The position numbers were made by a program, and so were the translations under genes. Positions 31,334-42,265 of a DNA stretch of 64,000 nucleotides are shown in pieces; within the stretch, counting starts at the first letter, position 1; each line of letters begins with the position of its first letter. The notes below the pieces were generated by a model, which saw nothing but the letters and a program-made list of their open reading frames with translations, had not been told where the DNA came from and did no database searches. The stretch lies in NCBI GenBank assembly GCA_949987705.1, contig OX465282.1, positions 96,646,070 through 96,710,069 of the forward strand, in the 5' to 3' direction. Source of the DNA: Thereva unica. Taxonomy: Eukaryota > Arthropoda > Insecta > Diptera > Therevidae.

Positions 31334-32560
31334 TACTCTTAAAGTACAAATAAAGCCAAAATTTAGAATGGGACGACATTGGGATCATATTGAAATAAAT
31401 ATTTTTAGGTACTTGAAAAATTGAACGTTCAATGAACGCAATATAAAAAAAATGTTTAGCTGCGGAAGAGCTGATACCAGCCGCTGATAATGTCGCCTTT
31501 CACTAATTTGGGTATAGCAAATTCAATAAAAATAAAGTCAACACTCTAACTTGATCGAAAACAACCCTCAGGACAACCCTATTACTAAAAAGGAGTGTTA
31601 TGTAGACAACTTTAGAAAGAAACTAAACTGGAATTTTCAGAGGATGCAGCTACTGTCTGGGTGCAACCCGTATAGGCTGCCGTACACTGTAAAACATCTC
31701 TGCTGCCATGAAGCATCAAATTTTCTTGGTTAGAATTTGTTCACATTAATACCTGTCGAGTTTTGCTAAATATTTCTTCTCTTAAAGGTTTAAACGGACT
31801 ACCCATATTATTTTTTGTTAAAATAATATTTTTTAACACAAATAAAGTAATAGTTATTTATGTTAGCAATAGAATAGTATAATTTATGTATGTTAAGTGG
31901 AATAATATTGTGCAATAACATTGAGCACAATATTGTCGGCTTTCATCTTTGGCACAGACTATCAATATTGATGTGCAATAAATCAGTAATTCGAAGTTCT
32001 AATTAAAGAATAAAAATTTACTAATCAATTCAAGAATAAATATTAGTTACATAATTTCAATTCAAAACTTTTAATTCAAGAATTAAATTCAAATATCTTA
32101 AATCTTGCCACAATAATACGAGTTCGATTTTTTTGTCTATCAAGCAACGATGTTTACGGCACGACATCTAATTATAAATTCTGTGGTGTTAAGGCAGAAA
32201 CCAATGTGTCAAAATATGCAATTGCCATTTTTTAGCTTAAACTGGTACCATGAATATAATTTATCTCTTATGGAACGGATACGGACGATTTGATATTGAT
32301 ACTAGTCTCATGGTATCATTATTGGCACTTCTGTAGTATTTTTTGCTCTTTCAATACGAGCATGGCCCACATCACACTCAAGATGAGTATGGCTTGGCTT
32401 CTGTTGACAAACAATGCAAACATACAGGGCATGTTAATAATCCTATTTTGTCCTCAGCATGTGTCTGAATACGTCACAATATGACTGATATTATCAGGAA
32501 GATTTTTAGGTTTTTTTCCAAACACATAAAGCAATTGCCACAAAGTCCCTTTCCCGATTG
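31334..32560. other. No gene; AT-rich unclassified
   Basis: A small palindrome (ATTGTGCAATAACATTGAGC then ACAATATTG) lies near 31908, and TTCAAG/AATTCAA repeats near 32025-32090. Short frames have no motifs. Confidence 0.35.
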
Positions 32561-32568
32561 CTTCATAC

Positions 32569-35337
32569 TAGAGTTGCCGGGAATACTCGGTATTATTAGA
32601 TATTCGGCATTACTCGACATTTTTTTTGTTATTCGTCGAATACCCAATAATAGCTAGTATTATTCGTCATTCGGCGAATAGTTGTCTGAAATAATGAACA
32701 ATAATGAACCAAAAAATTATAGACTTAAAAATAATAAAACAAAACACATTTAATATTAATTATTATTATTATTATAAAAAGTTAGCCAAAAATCAGTCAT
32801 TTTATGTTTAAGTTAAATAGTTAGGCTTTTTAGTTAATATTTAAAGTCCAAAAGGGGCAGATTGTGGTGCAAAAAAACTAGTTTTTCTGCACGATTGGGA
32901 TGAAGTCGGTTTCGCTTTTCTTCATAAATCAAACCAGCCTCAGAAAATAATCTTTCTGAATAAACAGAGCTTGCTGGTGTGATTAAGTATCGCTTAGCAA
33001 GCTTACTTAAAATAGGGAATTCATTGTTATTGGTACTCAAAGCCCACCATTCATATTGGTTTATACTTCTGTCAGCCTTTGCTAACGCGATGTAGTGGGC
33101 GATTTCTTCAGCAGCGGCATTCTTCGGCTGCTCTTCAGAAGGTTGCTCTGTCATAGATTCTTCAAAACATGCCCAAAATAGTTCATGAGTTTCGGAATCG
33201 ACATTCCCACTTTCATGGTCTGAACGAGGTCTTTTGGACGCCATTTCTGGATCCGAATCATCATTTTCGTCGTCTAAAGAGACCCTAAGACCTTCTCTGA
33301 GCGCAACTCTACGGGCTCGTTCAGCTTGGGTAGCATCAAAAAAAAAAATTTTGTAGCGGGGATCTAAAAATGTCGATAAGTAATATGTCTTGTTATTCTC
33401 CAAGTTAAAACGGGATTGCATATTTTCTATTAACGTCTTTCTAAAATAATCAACATGTTCAGTTTGTTGAATCAGCGCATCTTTCATAAGGTATCTGGTT
33501 AATGAAACTGTTCTAGGTATCACATCTGATATAGGTGCATATGTGGAACTCGTTAATTTTGTTATCTCTTCGAAAGGTTTTAAGAGCTTTAACAGTTGTT
33601 CTATAATCTCCCACTGGTCGCTGGTCAAATTTTGAAAATTCACGCTCCTTGATTCTGAGATATACACTGAAATTGCTCTTTTTTGTTCAAGTAGACGCTC
33701 CAGTAGGTAATAAGTTGAGTTCCAGCGAGTTTGAATATCTTGAATCAGTTTATGCTTACCCACCCCTTTCAAGTTTTGTATATCCTGAGTGATTGAAATG
33801 TGTCACAATGCGGCGCGCGCTAGTCAGAATTTCTGTTATTGGCGGACTGTTTCTTAATGCATCATTTATCACCAACTGGAGAGTATGTATGAAGCAACAT
33901 TCTGAAGGAAGTAGAGTTTCCTTTATTCCTTTAACCATATTCGCGCCATTATCGTGAACAATCGCTCGAATTTTAGCGATGGGTATTTCCCATTTCGATA
34001 CACATTCTAACAGCTCTCTTTTGATATTTTCTGATGTGTGTGATTCAGGAAAATGCACCATGTTTAGAACGGCATGATTCAGTTTAAAATTTTCTGATAT
34101 CCAGTGTCCTGTGCAACTCAGAAATGCGGCATTATTTACTGAACAAGTCCAAAGATCGGTAGTAAATGCTATATCTTCAGCCGTTTTTAACTCGCTCTTT
34201 AGTTTGCTAACCACTCTCTCATACATGTCTGGAATGATTTTCTCAGTGAAGTACGTCCTTCCAGGAATAGTGTATTGCGGCAAAGCATTATTAATCAGAC
34301 GTTTAAATCCCTTATGATGATCGACGATAGAGAGTGGCTCATTGTCTACAGCGATCATTTCGCCAATCAAGTAATGGTACTTTTTTGCACGAGAGTCGTT
34401 GATGTCCCAGAGCTTTTTTTTTGAATACTTGTTGCAGAGACGGTTGTACCAAAGGCTGACTGGACTTCCGGGTGGATAAGGAGGTACTTGGAAATGATTC
34501 TGCTGGCGCATTATCTTGAGCATGACTTAAACTTCCATAAATTTGACGATACTCATCTGCGAACAAGGAACCCTTAGTCAGAAATGTAGGTAGCGGCAAT
34601 TATTCAAATTATTACAAAACTCACAATCACAACACTACTTAAATGAATGGTAAAACTGTATAAGTAAATAAAAAAATAATAACCTGGGTATTTGAATTTC
34701 AAATGATTTTGCAAGGCCGTCGTTCCTGCCTTTTTTGCTGCTCTACTTATTTTTGCAACACACAAAATACATTTTGCACCGTTTTCTTCCTCCTCAAAAT
34801 AACGCCAAACATGAGATTTTTTCCCGGGATTTGGCATGATTGTTTTTCTTTTTAAGTTATACCTACTTTAATTTACTTTAGTCCTTAATGCAATTGAAAT
34901 TTTTAATTAAGAATATCTTACTTTACTTAAGCACTTATTATCCTTACGAAAATTAAAACGTTGACCGACGTCACGTCAAAAAAGCTCATCACAATACAAA
35001 TAATAAATAATTGCGTGCCGCACAACCGAAACACAAGCGAAGTCGAAATCCCCTATACGCCAAAAGGGGTATTCCCCATAAAACAGGTACAAGAAAAGAA
35101 TTGCCAGCATATAAAAATTTAAAATCAGTATAATATGAAACTGATTTCTTTAACTTCATTGTTCTCTTTTTTAGAGATGACAGTAACAAATAAATGATTG
35201 GTAAGTTCAAGACTACTTCAAGCGGGATATTATTATAATTAAATAATTAAATTATTTCTCATGTTCCTCTTTTAATGTCGAATAATAATGGCGAGTTATT
35301 CGACTATTCGCTATAACAACTATTCGCGGCATCTCTA
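32569..35337 (-). mobile_element. hAT transposon with near-complete transposase
   Basis: The ends are TAGAGTTGCCGGGAATA and TATTCGCGGCATCTCTA, with further ATTCG/CGAAT repeats just inside both. The flanking 8-mers CTTCATAC and CTTCCACA agree at five of eight positions, an aged or mutated duplication. The interior encodes one BED-finger hAT transposase on the reverse strand. The nearly full-length coding suggests a fairly recent autonomous origin. Confidence 0.85.
32834..34837 (-). pseudogene. BED-type hAT transposase, two frameshifts
   Basis: This is a cut-and-paste transposase. Exon 1 (34837-34684) encodes a BED zinc finger (KKSHVWRYF, CILC, NHLKFKYP). An intron of about 127 bp with GT/AG borders (34683-34557) follows. 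Exon 2 starts DEYRQIYGS and has the RNase H-like core: AFTTDLWTC carries the first Asp, IRAIVHDNGANMVKGI the second. The frame continues with CCFIHTLQLVINDALR, then TRWNSTYYLLERLLEQKRAI. The C-terminal dimerisation region has the conserved pattern FPILSKLAKRYLITPASS, SERLFSEAG, RNRLHPNRAEKLVFL, ending at 32834. Two frame breaks occur, one at a T-run near 34411-34420 and one near 33770. The last BED ligand, usually His in HLK-KHP, is Tyr here. Otherwise the length is near full for the family. Confidence 0.9.
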
Positions 35338-35345
35338 CTTCCACA

Positions 35346-36699
35346 TATAACAATCAGTGGTCCCACCTCCTGGGACACAAGGTCTGATAGAAAAATTGTA
35401 CGTTGACAAGAGGCGTTTATAAAAAGACACGTTGGCGGTCAGTGTAGGAGTGTCTAGAACTTGCTCCAACATCGACTTACCCTCATCATGTTTCTTGTTT
35501 TTTAGCTAATACTGGCGATTGTTTCAGTTTCTGTACCAAATAATCAATTTTGAATTTCGTGACTCCATAAACTGATTGAAACATACTTTTACAAACCGTC
35601 GGCCTTTCATTTACATTTCTTTTTAGATAGAATGATACCGGCTGCTAAAATGTGTTTTTGTTCGAACGTTCATAAAATTTTTCATAAAAACTTTTTGTTG
35701 GTCTTCATTTTTTTATAACACAATATACAACATTGACTAATAACCTGAAATTCTTTCATTGCAATTATTTTGCCCGTTCTTGTTTTCGACTCTTTTCCAT
35801 GATCACGCATTTGCTTCTCATCCTTCCGTCTGTTTATTCTTCTTCTCTTTCGTATTGGAGTATTAACTGCCTCTGGGTCATTGGGTATTCTTTCGCTCTT
35901 CCTACTTTGTCGAAATGAGGTATTAGGAAGCACATTTTCAATTCTGAAGCACCATCTCTTCGCGATTGTACATAGTTTTTGTCTGTCAGAGAAGGGGCCT
36001 TTTCGTAAACGTCAAAGTAACGCATCGGCAACGAAGCAGCGCAAACTTCTTTTCGCATGCGTATGCACTATATCAATCCGTTCCTAAAAGCAAAGTTTAG
36101 GAGTGAAAACGAAAAATACGTAAAAATGAACATTATAACCAGCTTAAGCTAACATTTGTATTTAGTAAGGAAAACTTCCATCCACTACACAAAAGCATAC
36201 ATTCACAAATGGCTGAGCTGTTGCATTGACTGTTGCGCAACGAACTTGAATCGTATGTGTTTCCGAACGAATCACTTTGGATCGACTGCATTACATCTCG
36301 TATTTTCTCAAAGGAGTCTGTAAAGTCTGAGTCGGTGAAATAATATGTATTTATGTAATTTATGTAATTTTTAGCTAAGTATAGTTTGTTTGTGAGATAA
36401 ATTTGCATAAAAATGTCCTGGTACATTTATGTGCCACCAATAGTTTTTGAAATATAGGGCTGAGAAAACTTGGGCAGCTTTCGTTTCAGCACCACCTTTG
36501 AAGTAGAATGCAAGCAGTGTTTTTACATGGTATCCCCAGTAGGCCTAGTCCACAGGGGACTAAAAGCTCGTCCGTCCGTTTACAAAGTTTTATTAATTTT
36601 ATTTATTTTTTTTTTATTACTTAATTGGCACAATTTGTCACAATTTTTTGCGTTCTACGCTCTAGCAACTTGATTTTGACCAATTCCATGCAACCCCAA
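35346..36699. other. Mostly unclassified; reverse-strand coding relic at 35682-36058
   Basis: Reverse-strand frames at 36058-35682 read RRKDEKQMRDHGKESKTRTG then KIIAMKEF and a CC--CYKKMK end. From memory this resembles the basic N-terminus (RNKGE-Y-S-SGK pattern, then Cys-rich) of a multicopy uncharacterised insect protein probably carried by mobile elements. Two frames are needed, so it would be a relic. The rest shows no genes or element ends. Confidence 0.35.
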
Positions 36700-37013
36700 A
36701 TTTTGCCCATATGTATGGTTCGGTCCATGCAATATGACATTTTTGTAAAAAAAAATTGTATTTGAGTTCCCCTATCCCCGCCATAGATATTAAATGAAAG
36801 GATATGGCAAATATAATATAAATATGTATAGCGTCATTCCAAATTCAAAATGGCGGTCAACACGAAATGGCGGAAAACATATAATAGAATAAAAAGAGGA
36901 AATAAAAATTGAGTTTAAAAAGGCTAAAATATACGCTTCTATTTTAAAATGTACTAAAAATTAAAATAATAATTTTGAAATTATAGTTACTATTGGTCCA
37001 GCCAGTACACTGT
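36700..37013 (-). repeat. Third locus of the CCGCCATTTTG repeat (reverse)
   Basis: In reverse complement it reads GGACCAATAGTAACT, TCTATTATATGTTTTCCGCC, GACCGCCATTTTGAATTTGG and CCTTTCATTTAATATC, as at 1-540 and 21.8-22.2 kb. One unit remains. Confidence 0.7.
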
Positions 37014-37711
37014 GCGACACTTTGACTTCGACAACGCTTAGGTGGAATAGTACTAAAAATGGACGAAATAATGCCAATTTTAATATTAAAATTGCTTATA
37101 ACTTCAAAAGTAAAGTAGCTAGACATTATTCATAAGGAATTGTCCAAGCTTTTCAATTTTGGGGGAAAAAATATTGATTAACTACGTATTTTTTGAAGAA
37201 AAGGGTAGTTGAAGTTAAAATTTTAGTGAAACAAAAACCACAAATTTTGACTTTGACCATAACTCTGGAAGTTGGTAGGGTGAAACCTTGGCTTTTACAA
37301 ATATAGATAGGTGAAAGTATACTACGTAGATTGCTGCCCTACTCATAAAAATAACTTATATGATTACAAAAATACAGAGTGATACCAAACTACCAAAAAA
37401 AAATCAAAACGCTTGTGGTTTGTGTAAACCGTTACGATTTCCCCACCCATACGGTTTTTTGTTCGTCTAGCCAATACCTATCCACAGCCGGGTGTTTTAT
37501 CAGTTTCAGCAATACACCCCGCATATACATATGTATTGTATATATTTCTTGAGAAAAACGCATTTTGATGCATTCGTCAATATGGCGGATTTCACTAAAT
37601 ATAGGTGTCCATATTTAATCAAATTTCGTTAATCTAGTGTTAATAAAAAATAAACAAATTTTTGATCAAAACGGAAACAGGTTACGAGTTTCTTTTTATA
37701 TTTTTATCTGA
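37014..37711. other. No gene; AT-rich
   Basis: It starts just past CACTGTGCGACACTTTGACT. It resembles the AT-rich bodies of non-autonomous elements, but no matching right end was found. Confidence 0.35.
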
Positions 37712-38171
37712 ATAGCCCAAGAGCTAGTGACAGATTTGCAAAGTGATTTTGCAAAGGATGGGCCTTTGATATATGTTAGATTACTTAAAGCACAACTGAT
37801 TAAGACTAATCGCCAATTCGAGTCTACTTAAGTTTTAATTTTATGACCTTTTGAACTTGTAGATTTTTTGACCATGAACAAAGTGATATTGCAGAGGATG
37901 GGACTTGGTATATAGGTAAATTGGGTTGCTCCCACCTCATATTCCGATTGCCATCTCGTTTGGAGGTTAGGTTTGAATTTTGGGAATTTTTGAAAATGTC
38001 GGTTTGGTCCAGTTGAACAAAGTGATATAGCAGAGGATGGGATTTGGTATAATGGTGAGATAGACCACCAATAGCCCAAATTCGGGTGCCCATCTCATAT
38101 GTAATCAAGGTTTCCATTTTGGCGGCTTTTGATTTTGTGGCGATTTTGGGTATGACCCAAGTGATTTTGCA
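37712..38171 (-). repeat. Left 460 bp arm: 139 bp tandem units
   Basis: AAGTGAT-TTGCAGAGGATGGG landmarks fall at 37741, 37881, 38020 and 38159 (spacing 140, 139, 139). The reading frames across it are array by-products that shift frame each unit. Confidence 0.9.
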
Positions 38172-38409
38172 GGAGATGGGATTTGAACATTAGGATTCGT
38201 TATGACATATATAATACTTCTCCACTTGCCCATCTCTTTCCTATTTGTAGAAACCCATGCCATCTCCAGTTGAAGTTGGAAAATCGTAAAATCAAGTTTT
38301 ATATATTAAATTTAGTTAAAATAGGTGTATATACACATCTGGTAGCATATTTATGGTATATTTTTAAGATATAATGAGTAGTTGGGTATTGTATGTGATT
38401 AAATAAAAG

Positions 38410-38626
38410 TAAAACTCCACCGTCGCATGGTCCCAAGCCTAGGGTGTGAAAGGAGGAGGGTGGTCGACCTGCCGAGTTGACCAGAATCGTTCATTATGAT
38501 GACCGACCGATGACCTAGGTAAGGAACCGCATTTTTCAAAGCGGCACCGACAGCAGCGTATCCGTTGCGGACACGTCCCGCTCGGACCGCCAGCTAACGG
38601 CTCAAAGAAGAAGAAGAAATAAAAGT
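38410..38626 (+). repeat. RTE-like 3' tail fragment
   Basis: A GC-rich stretch ends GCTAACGGCTCAAAGAAGAA GAAGAAAT. This corresponds to the 3' tail of the RTE fragment at 47344, where the reverse strand reads GAGCCGTTAAAGAAGAATAA. The upstream part is too decayed to translate. Confidence 0.5.
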
Positions 38627-39201
38627 AAAACATCATTTTCAGATAAATAATGAGTGATATACTTTTATCATAAATAAATTGATTTTCTTTTTTCCAATTT
38701 TCAAATTTTTTATTTGTATATTCATAATAATAAATACTAATATTATTTTTTATATAGTAATATAATACCACCCTCACGTGCATAAAGTGTTTATTTCAAC
38801 GTGACCAATATCAGATTACACAAGTCCAAGAAACGGTCGCCCACAGTTTATGCTAACGTTTGCATTTCTCCTCCCAAATGAAAAGCCAGATAAAAACTTA
38901 ATAAAAAACCTTATAGTAGTTCTCCCGACAATCGCGACCGAAATACTTGTAAACTAATTAATCATTAAAAATAAAAGAATAAGTTTTGTTTTATCCGGAA
39001 AGTTGCGTTTTATTTTGGTGCTCCCTTGCTCCCTACATAACTATATACATAAATATGATAGACTCATTAACTATCGCTATCAGGGTCATAGTTGTTAAAC
39101 CTAGTTACGCATATATGTATGTATGTACAGCATGTGTAGTTGATATCTCACCTTCCTCAATTTCTTCAACAATAACGTCTGACACTTGAGGTGGCTCCTC
39201 G

Positions 39202-40235
39202 CAGGGGCGGATGGGCCATACGACGAACCGGCTGTTCAGAGGCCCGCAGGGCCGGTGGCTGAAAGTACGTCTAAGTCAAGGGTGGGCAATCCTTTTATAA
39301 CATGGGCAAAAATAAACTTTACGTTTTTTCCGCGGGCCGTAATAGTTAATTGGCATCTTGTTATGACCTGTAATTTTTTAATCTGCATTTGAAGTGACAG
39401 ATCTTTAATGTGGTAAATTACACTATCCATCACTGGGTCCTAAACTATCCATCGCTGGGTCCTAGTTTGGATAGCCACGCACCGCCCAGGCTTTTTACAA
39501 CAGTGTGTATCGGCCTGTTTGCGTCATGAGATTCGAAGTCATGACAAAATGGGCAAGTGAAAGGAAACGTATCGTTGCAGCTGCGGCCTTACTGGTATTA
39601 TTTAGAATTAAGAAATTAAGGAAGAAATTAAAAATAAGCTCGTTCTTTCACTCTATTGTTCTGTTATTGTTGGTTGCCCACCGTTGGTCTCAGTGATCTA
39701 CCAAACTATCTTCATAAACATTTACTTAGCGAAAATAAAGAATCGGAATGAAGTTTTCATTTTCTTAACAAATTTTTGAAGGATTTTTGTACATTTTTTC
39801 TGTATTTACTATATTATTTGCCTATATAACTAAGCAGCAAAAAATGGAGTTTTTATATAACTCCTTCCGACTGCACATAAATAACTCTCAAACTTTTATG
39901 TTTTGTTTATTTTGTGGTATAGATGTTTTCAAACTCCGTGACATTTGGCGCATGCTGGAGTACAAAGCTCTTAAAAACGCTAAAAATCTTGACAAAGGCT
40001 TCATTTAGCTCCTCCTATCAAATCACTTATTTTCATTTAATCAGCCACGGCTGCGTATTGTTAGATAAAGGTGTATTTTTCTGGCGCTTTAATGATTATT
40101 TAAAAAATTTACAAATTCTGAGTGAAAAACGTCGTAACACCCTGTAAATGTATACTTTAGCCATACCCGGAAATTAAAAAAAGGGCCGACAAATATTATT
40201 TCCCGGGCCGCTAAGATGTTGCCCATCCGCCGCTG
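39202..40235 (+). mobile_element. Non-autonomous hAT-type element, TSD GCTCCTCG
   Basis: The ends are CAGGGGCGGATGGGCC and GCCCATCCGCCGCTG. The perfect 8 bp duplication GCTCCTCG is at 39194-39201 and 40236-40243. It is the same family as 27386-29323, and the fragment at 18805 also belongs here. It sits in the coding sequence of the reverse-strand TGCD gene, whose frame is restored exactly when the element and one duplication are removed. No transposase. Confidence 0.95.
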
Positions 40236-40615
40236 GCTCCTCGTCACCATCAAACCAGTTGAATAGAAGCTTCAGATCCTCATCATCATCATTACTGAGC
40301 TTCCACCCCCATTCTTCTGGTTTGTAACGCGTTGGAACTTTTAAATAGGCGTGTGTCCAGAGAGTAGCTATATAGCAACTACGTTTTATTTGCTGTGTCA
40401 ACTCGCTTTTACATGGTGGTAGAGAGGAACCATTAAAACTCTTCATTTTCTTTAAAAAAGTTTCAGTTACTTTTGATGTCTTGTAATTCGCAGAAAAAAT
40501 AGCCATTCTACCATCGTTAACTCGGTTTATCTCTTTTAAGGTGTACATTTGACATACAAACTCTTCTAAAACATTGAACGTTTCATCCGATAGCCTCACT
40601 ATACCTTTTCAACTT

Positions 40616-40720
40616 CAAATTGGGACTAAACAATATCAAATTGGGATTAAACAATTTCAAATTGGGACTAAACAATGTCAAATTGGGACTAAACAATTTC
40701 AAATTGGGAGTAAGTTAAAA
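40616..40720 (+). repeat. Left subterminal array, five 21 bp units
   Basis: Units CAAATTGGGACTAAACAAT plus two bases recur every 21 bp with one or two substitutions each. The last unit is diverged. Confidence 0.95.
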
Positions 40721-40776
40721 TTACCAAAATTTTTCTTTCTTTAACTTTAGATGGTATGTTATTTACATGAAAAGAT

Positions 40777-41202
40777 ATGCATAAGGAACCACAAAGAGCG
40801 AACAGCGAGAAAAATAAAATTAAAAGGCGTAATTATGCTCAGCAACTTTTAGAATATCAAGCAGAAAACATTCCCGACTTAGACTTGGACCATATAGTCC
40901 AAGGACTAACTATCGAGCACGCTTGTTCAAGCTTAAAAGCTAACGTTAAAATAGAATTAGCAATTCAAACGCTTCAAATTCTAACCGGTGACGACAGGGC
41001 TAATATGACTCAAGCCGAATATCGTTTACAACGGTTACAAACCATGTTAATTATTGATAAAAGAAATCAAACTGTTGTGAATCTCACAAAACTGCCCATG
41101 TTCAAAGGTGCGATGCATGGTGGATGTTCGTTTTTAAATAATGTTTTATGTTGTTTATCTGTGTTCATATTTATTTCAGACTTATTAAAAATAATACTTT
41201 AA
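40777..41202 (+). CDS. Unknown 141-residue protein inside the 21 bp-repeat element
   Basis: This is the only forward frame in the element. The N-terminus is basic (KNKIKRRNYAQQLLEY), followed by acidic and amphipathic stretches (ENIPDLDLDHIVQGLTIEHA, LKANVKIELAIQTLQILTGD, MTQAEYRLQRLQTMLIIDK). This has good globular, helical character unlike random AT-rich translation. From about residue 112 the frame turns hydrophobic (LNNVLCCLSVFIFISDLL). That could be read-through past a splice donor at AAAGGTGCG near 41106, making this a 5' exon captured by the element. No family is recognised. It might be the element's own regulatory protein or a transduplicated host exon. The upstream region 40721-40776 has no clear promoter. 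Confidence 0.4.
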   Translation: MHKEPQRANSEKNKIKRRNYAQQLLEYQAENIPDLDLDHIVQGLTIEHACSSLKANVKIELAIQTLQILTGDDRANMTQAEYRLQRLQTMLIIDKRNQTVVNLTKLPMFKGAMHGGCSFLNNVLCCLSVFIFISDLLKIIL

Positions 41203-41224
41203 TCTTTACTAATAGTTGTTCATT

Positions 41225-41360
41225 TATTACTTCAAATTGTTCGATCCCAATTTGAAATTGTTTATTCCCAATTTAAAATTGTTTAGTCCCAAATTGAAAC
41301 TGTTTACTCCCAATTTGAAACTGTTTAGTTTCAATTTGAAATTGTTTAGTCCCAATTTGA
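41225..41360 (-). repeat. Right subterminal array, six to seven 21 bp units
   Basis: CCCAATTTGAAATTGTTTAGT units, inverted relative to the left array. A forward frame of heptad-like peptides across it is an artefact of the 21 bp period. Confidence 0.95.
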
Positions 41361-41708
41361 AGTTGAAAAGGTGTATGTTCATAAACGCCCTTATCTTTCA
41401 TTCTGCTCCATTAGTTCAAATGGCTTTGCTTTTCCCCGTCTATAAAAGGACGGGTTGAAATCACATCCAGTGAACGCGTGGAAAGCAGGCAATGCTAAAG
41501 CCAGTAAGTAGAGTTTTTTTTTTAAAAGTGTCGGGAAATTGGTTGTACCCCTAAAACCAGCAAATTTTTCATAGGAGTTTCCATTCATGAGTTATTTCGT
41601 TTTAAAGATTTCAAATACTCATACCCCCTAATCCGCAAGTTGTATGAGTCTTCAGACGTTCAATAAATTCTTTGTTGGACAACGTGGCTAATATTTTTTG
41701 GGGTGATT

Positions 41709-41763
41709 GGATGTATTTGGAGAAAAAAAAGCTCTAGAGCTTTTTTTTTCTCCAAATACATCC
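41709..41763. repeat. Loop-free 55 bp palindrome
   Basis: GGATGTATTTGGAGA plus an A-run, then GCTCTAGAGC, a T-run and TCTCCAAATACATCC. The arms are about 27 bp with one unpaired base and no spacer. It would extrude as a cruciform. Confidence 0.9.
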
Positions 41764-41785
41764 TATCCCCACTACCCACTAGATA

Positions 41786-42120
41786 CAGGGTGTTTACGAA
41801 AGAAAAACATTATTTTTTAAAATCTACTTAAACTTGAATAACTCCTAAACTAATTAAAGTAGACCAACATAATTAGGTTCATATTTTAGATAAATGTGTA
41901 TTATTTTATTTGATATTAAGAAAAGAAGGTATTTAGTTAAAAGCGTGAGGAAAATCCTAATATTTTAGCATTTTGCTCATATTTTGAACCTAATATACAT
42001 ATCTTATAAACGAAATCACTCAAGTTTTTGCTCTTTATGCTAAATAAAATAATACACATTTAACTAAAATCTGAACCTAATAACGTTGGTCTACGATAAT
42101 TAGTTTAGGAGTTAACATTT
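41786..42120. repeat. Relative of the CAGGGTG MITE with self-complementary halves
   Basis: It begins TA-CAGGGTG. GAATAACTCCTAAACTAATT and AATGTGTATTATTTTATTT on the left are mirrored on the right (ATAATTAGTTTAGGAGTTAA near 42096). The interior is shared with 2785-3093. The right terminus is missing. Confidence 0.6.
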
Positions 42121-42265
42121 AGTTAGGGGACTTCATTAGAATTTTGCTCTGACGTCAATCAACCAATTTTTCTCAATTAAACTGAAAATATTAATGGAAA
42201 GGAGATGGGATTGAAAATGTAGCATTTGGTAGATACCAAGAACCTATGGTCCAAATTTTAGGTTC

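Larger units (their letters stand above)
40603..41372 (+). mobile_element. 770 bp element with 21 bp subterminal repeats and its own ORF
   Basis: The ends are ACCTTTTCAACTTCAAATTG and its mirror (41353-41372). The left subterminal array has five 21 bp units (CAAATTGGGACTAAACAAT, 40616-40720). The right array has six to seven inverted units (about 41228-41360). A forward reading frame occupies the middle. The element sits within the reverse-strand TGCD gene. No clear target duplication was found. Subterminal repeat arrays are typical transposase-binding regions, but I cannot name the superfamily. Confidence 0.75.
39105..41590 (-). pseudogene. TGCD-motif uncharacterised gene, broken by two element insertions
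   Basis: Reverse strand, in order: a possible splice acceptor (TTACTGGCTTTAG) followed by LPAFHAFTGCDFNPSFY and RRGKAKPFELMEQNE (about 41500-41391). A 770 bp element (40603-41372) interrupts. The gene resumes with VRLSDETFNVLEEFVCQMYT, then GRMAIFSANYKTSKVTETF and SFNGSSLPPCKSELTQQIKR, through YKPEEWGWKLSNDD to LLFNWFDGDEE at 40236. A hAT (39202-40235) interrupts. It resumes in frame at 39201 with PPQVSDVIVEEIEEGEIST and stops at 39105. From memory, proteins with a HA-TGCD-FY-KGK block and a MPPC--L--KI-R block are multicopy and uncharacterised in insects and cnidarians. Function unknown. Only the C-terminal third of a usual member is seen. A small lesion after MEQNE also disrupts it. Confidence 0.65.

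Noticed and set aside
37011..37023. CACTGTG as a second Transib-like terminus
   Set aside because: No mirrored partner or 5 bp duplication was found within reach.
37824..38117. Reading frame of 97 residues and its near-identical partner at 42293-42613
   Set aside because: Both are translations of the inverted 139 bp arrays, whose period is not a multiple of three. No codon pattern supports a protein.
40616..40720. CRISPR-like regular repeats
   Set aside because: The 21 bp units are directly adjacent without spacers and are mirrored on the other side of the element. They are subterminal transposon repeats in a eukaryotic genome.
41216..41458. Forward frame with LKLF-PNLKLFS heptads
   Set aside because: It is the translation of the right 21 bp array; 21 is a multiple of 3, so any array keeps a frame open.
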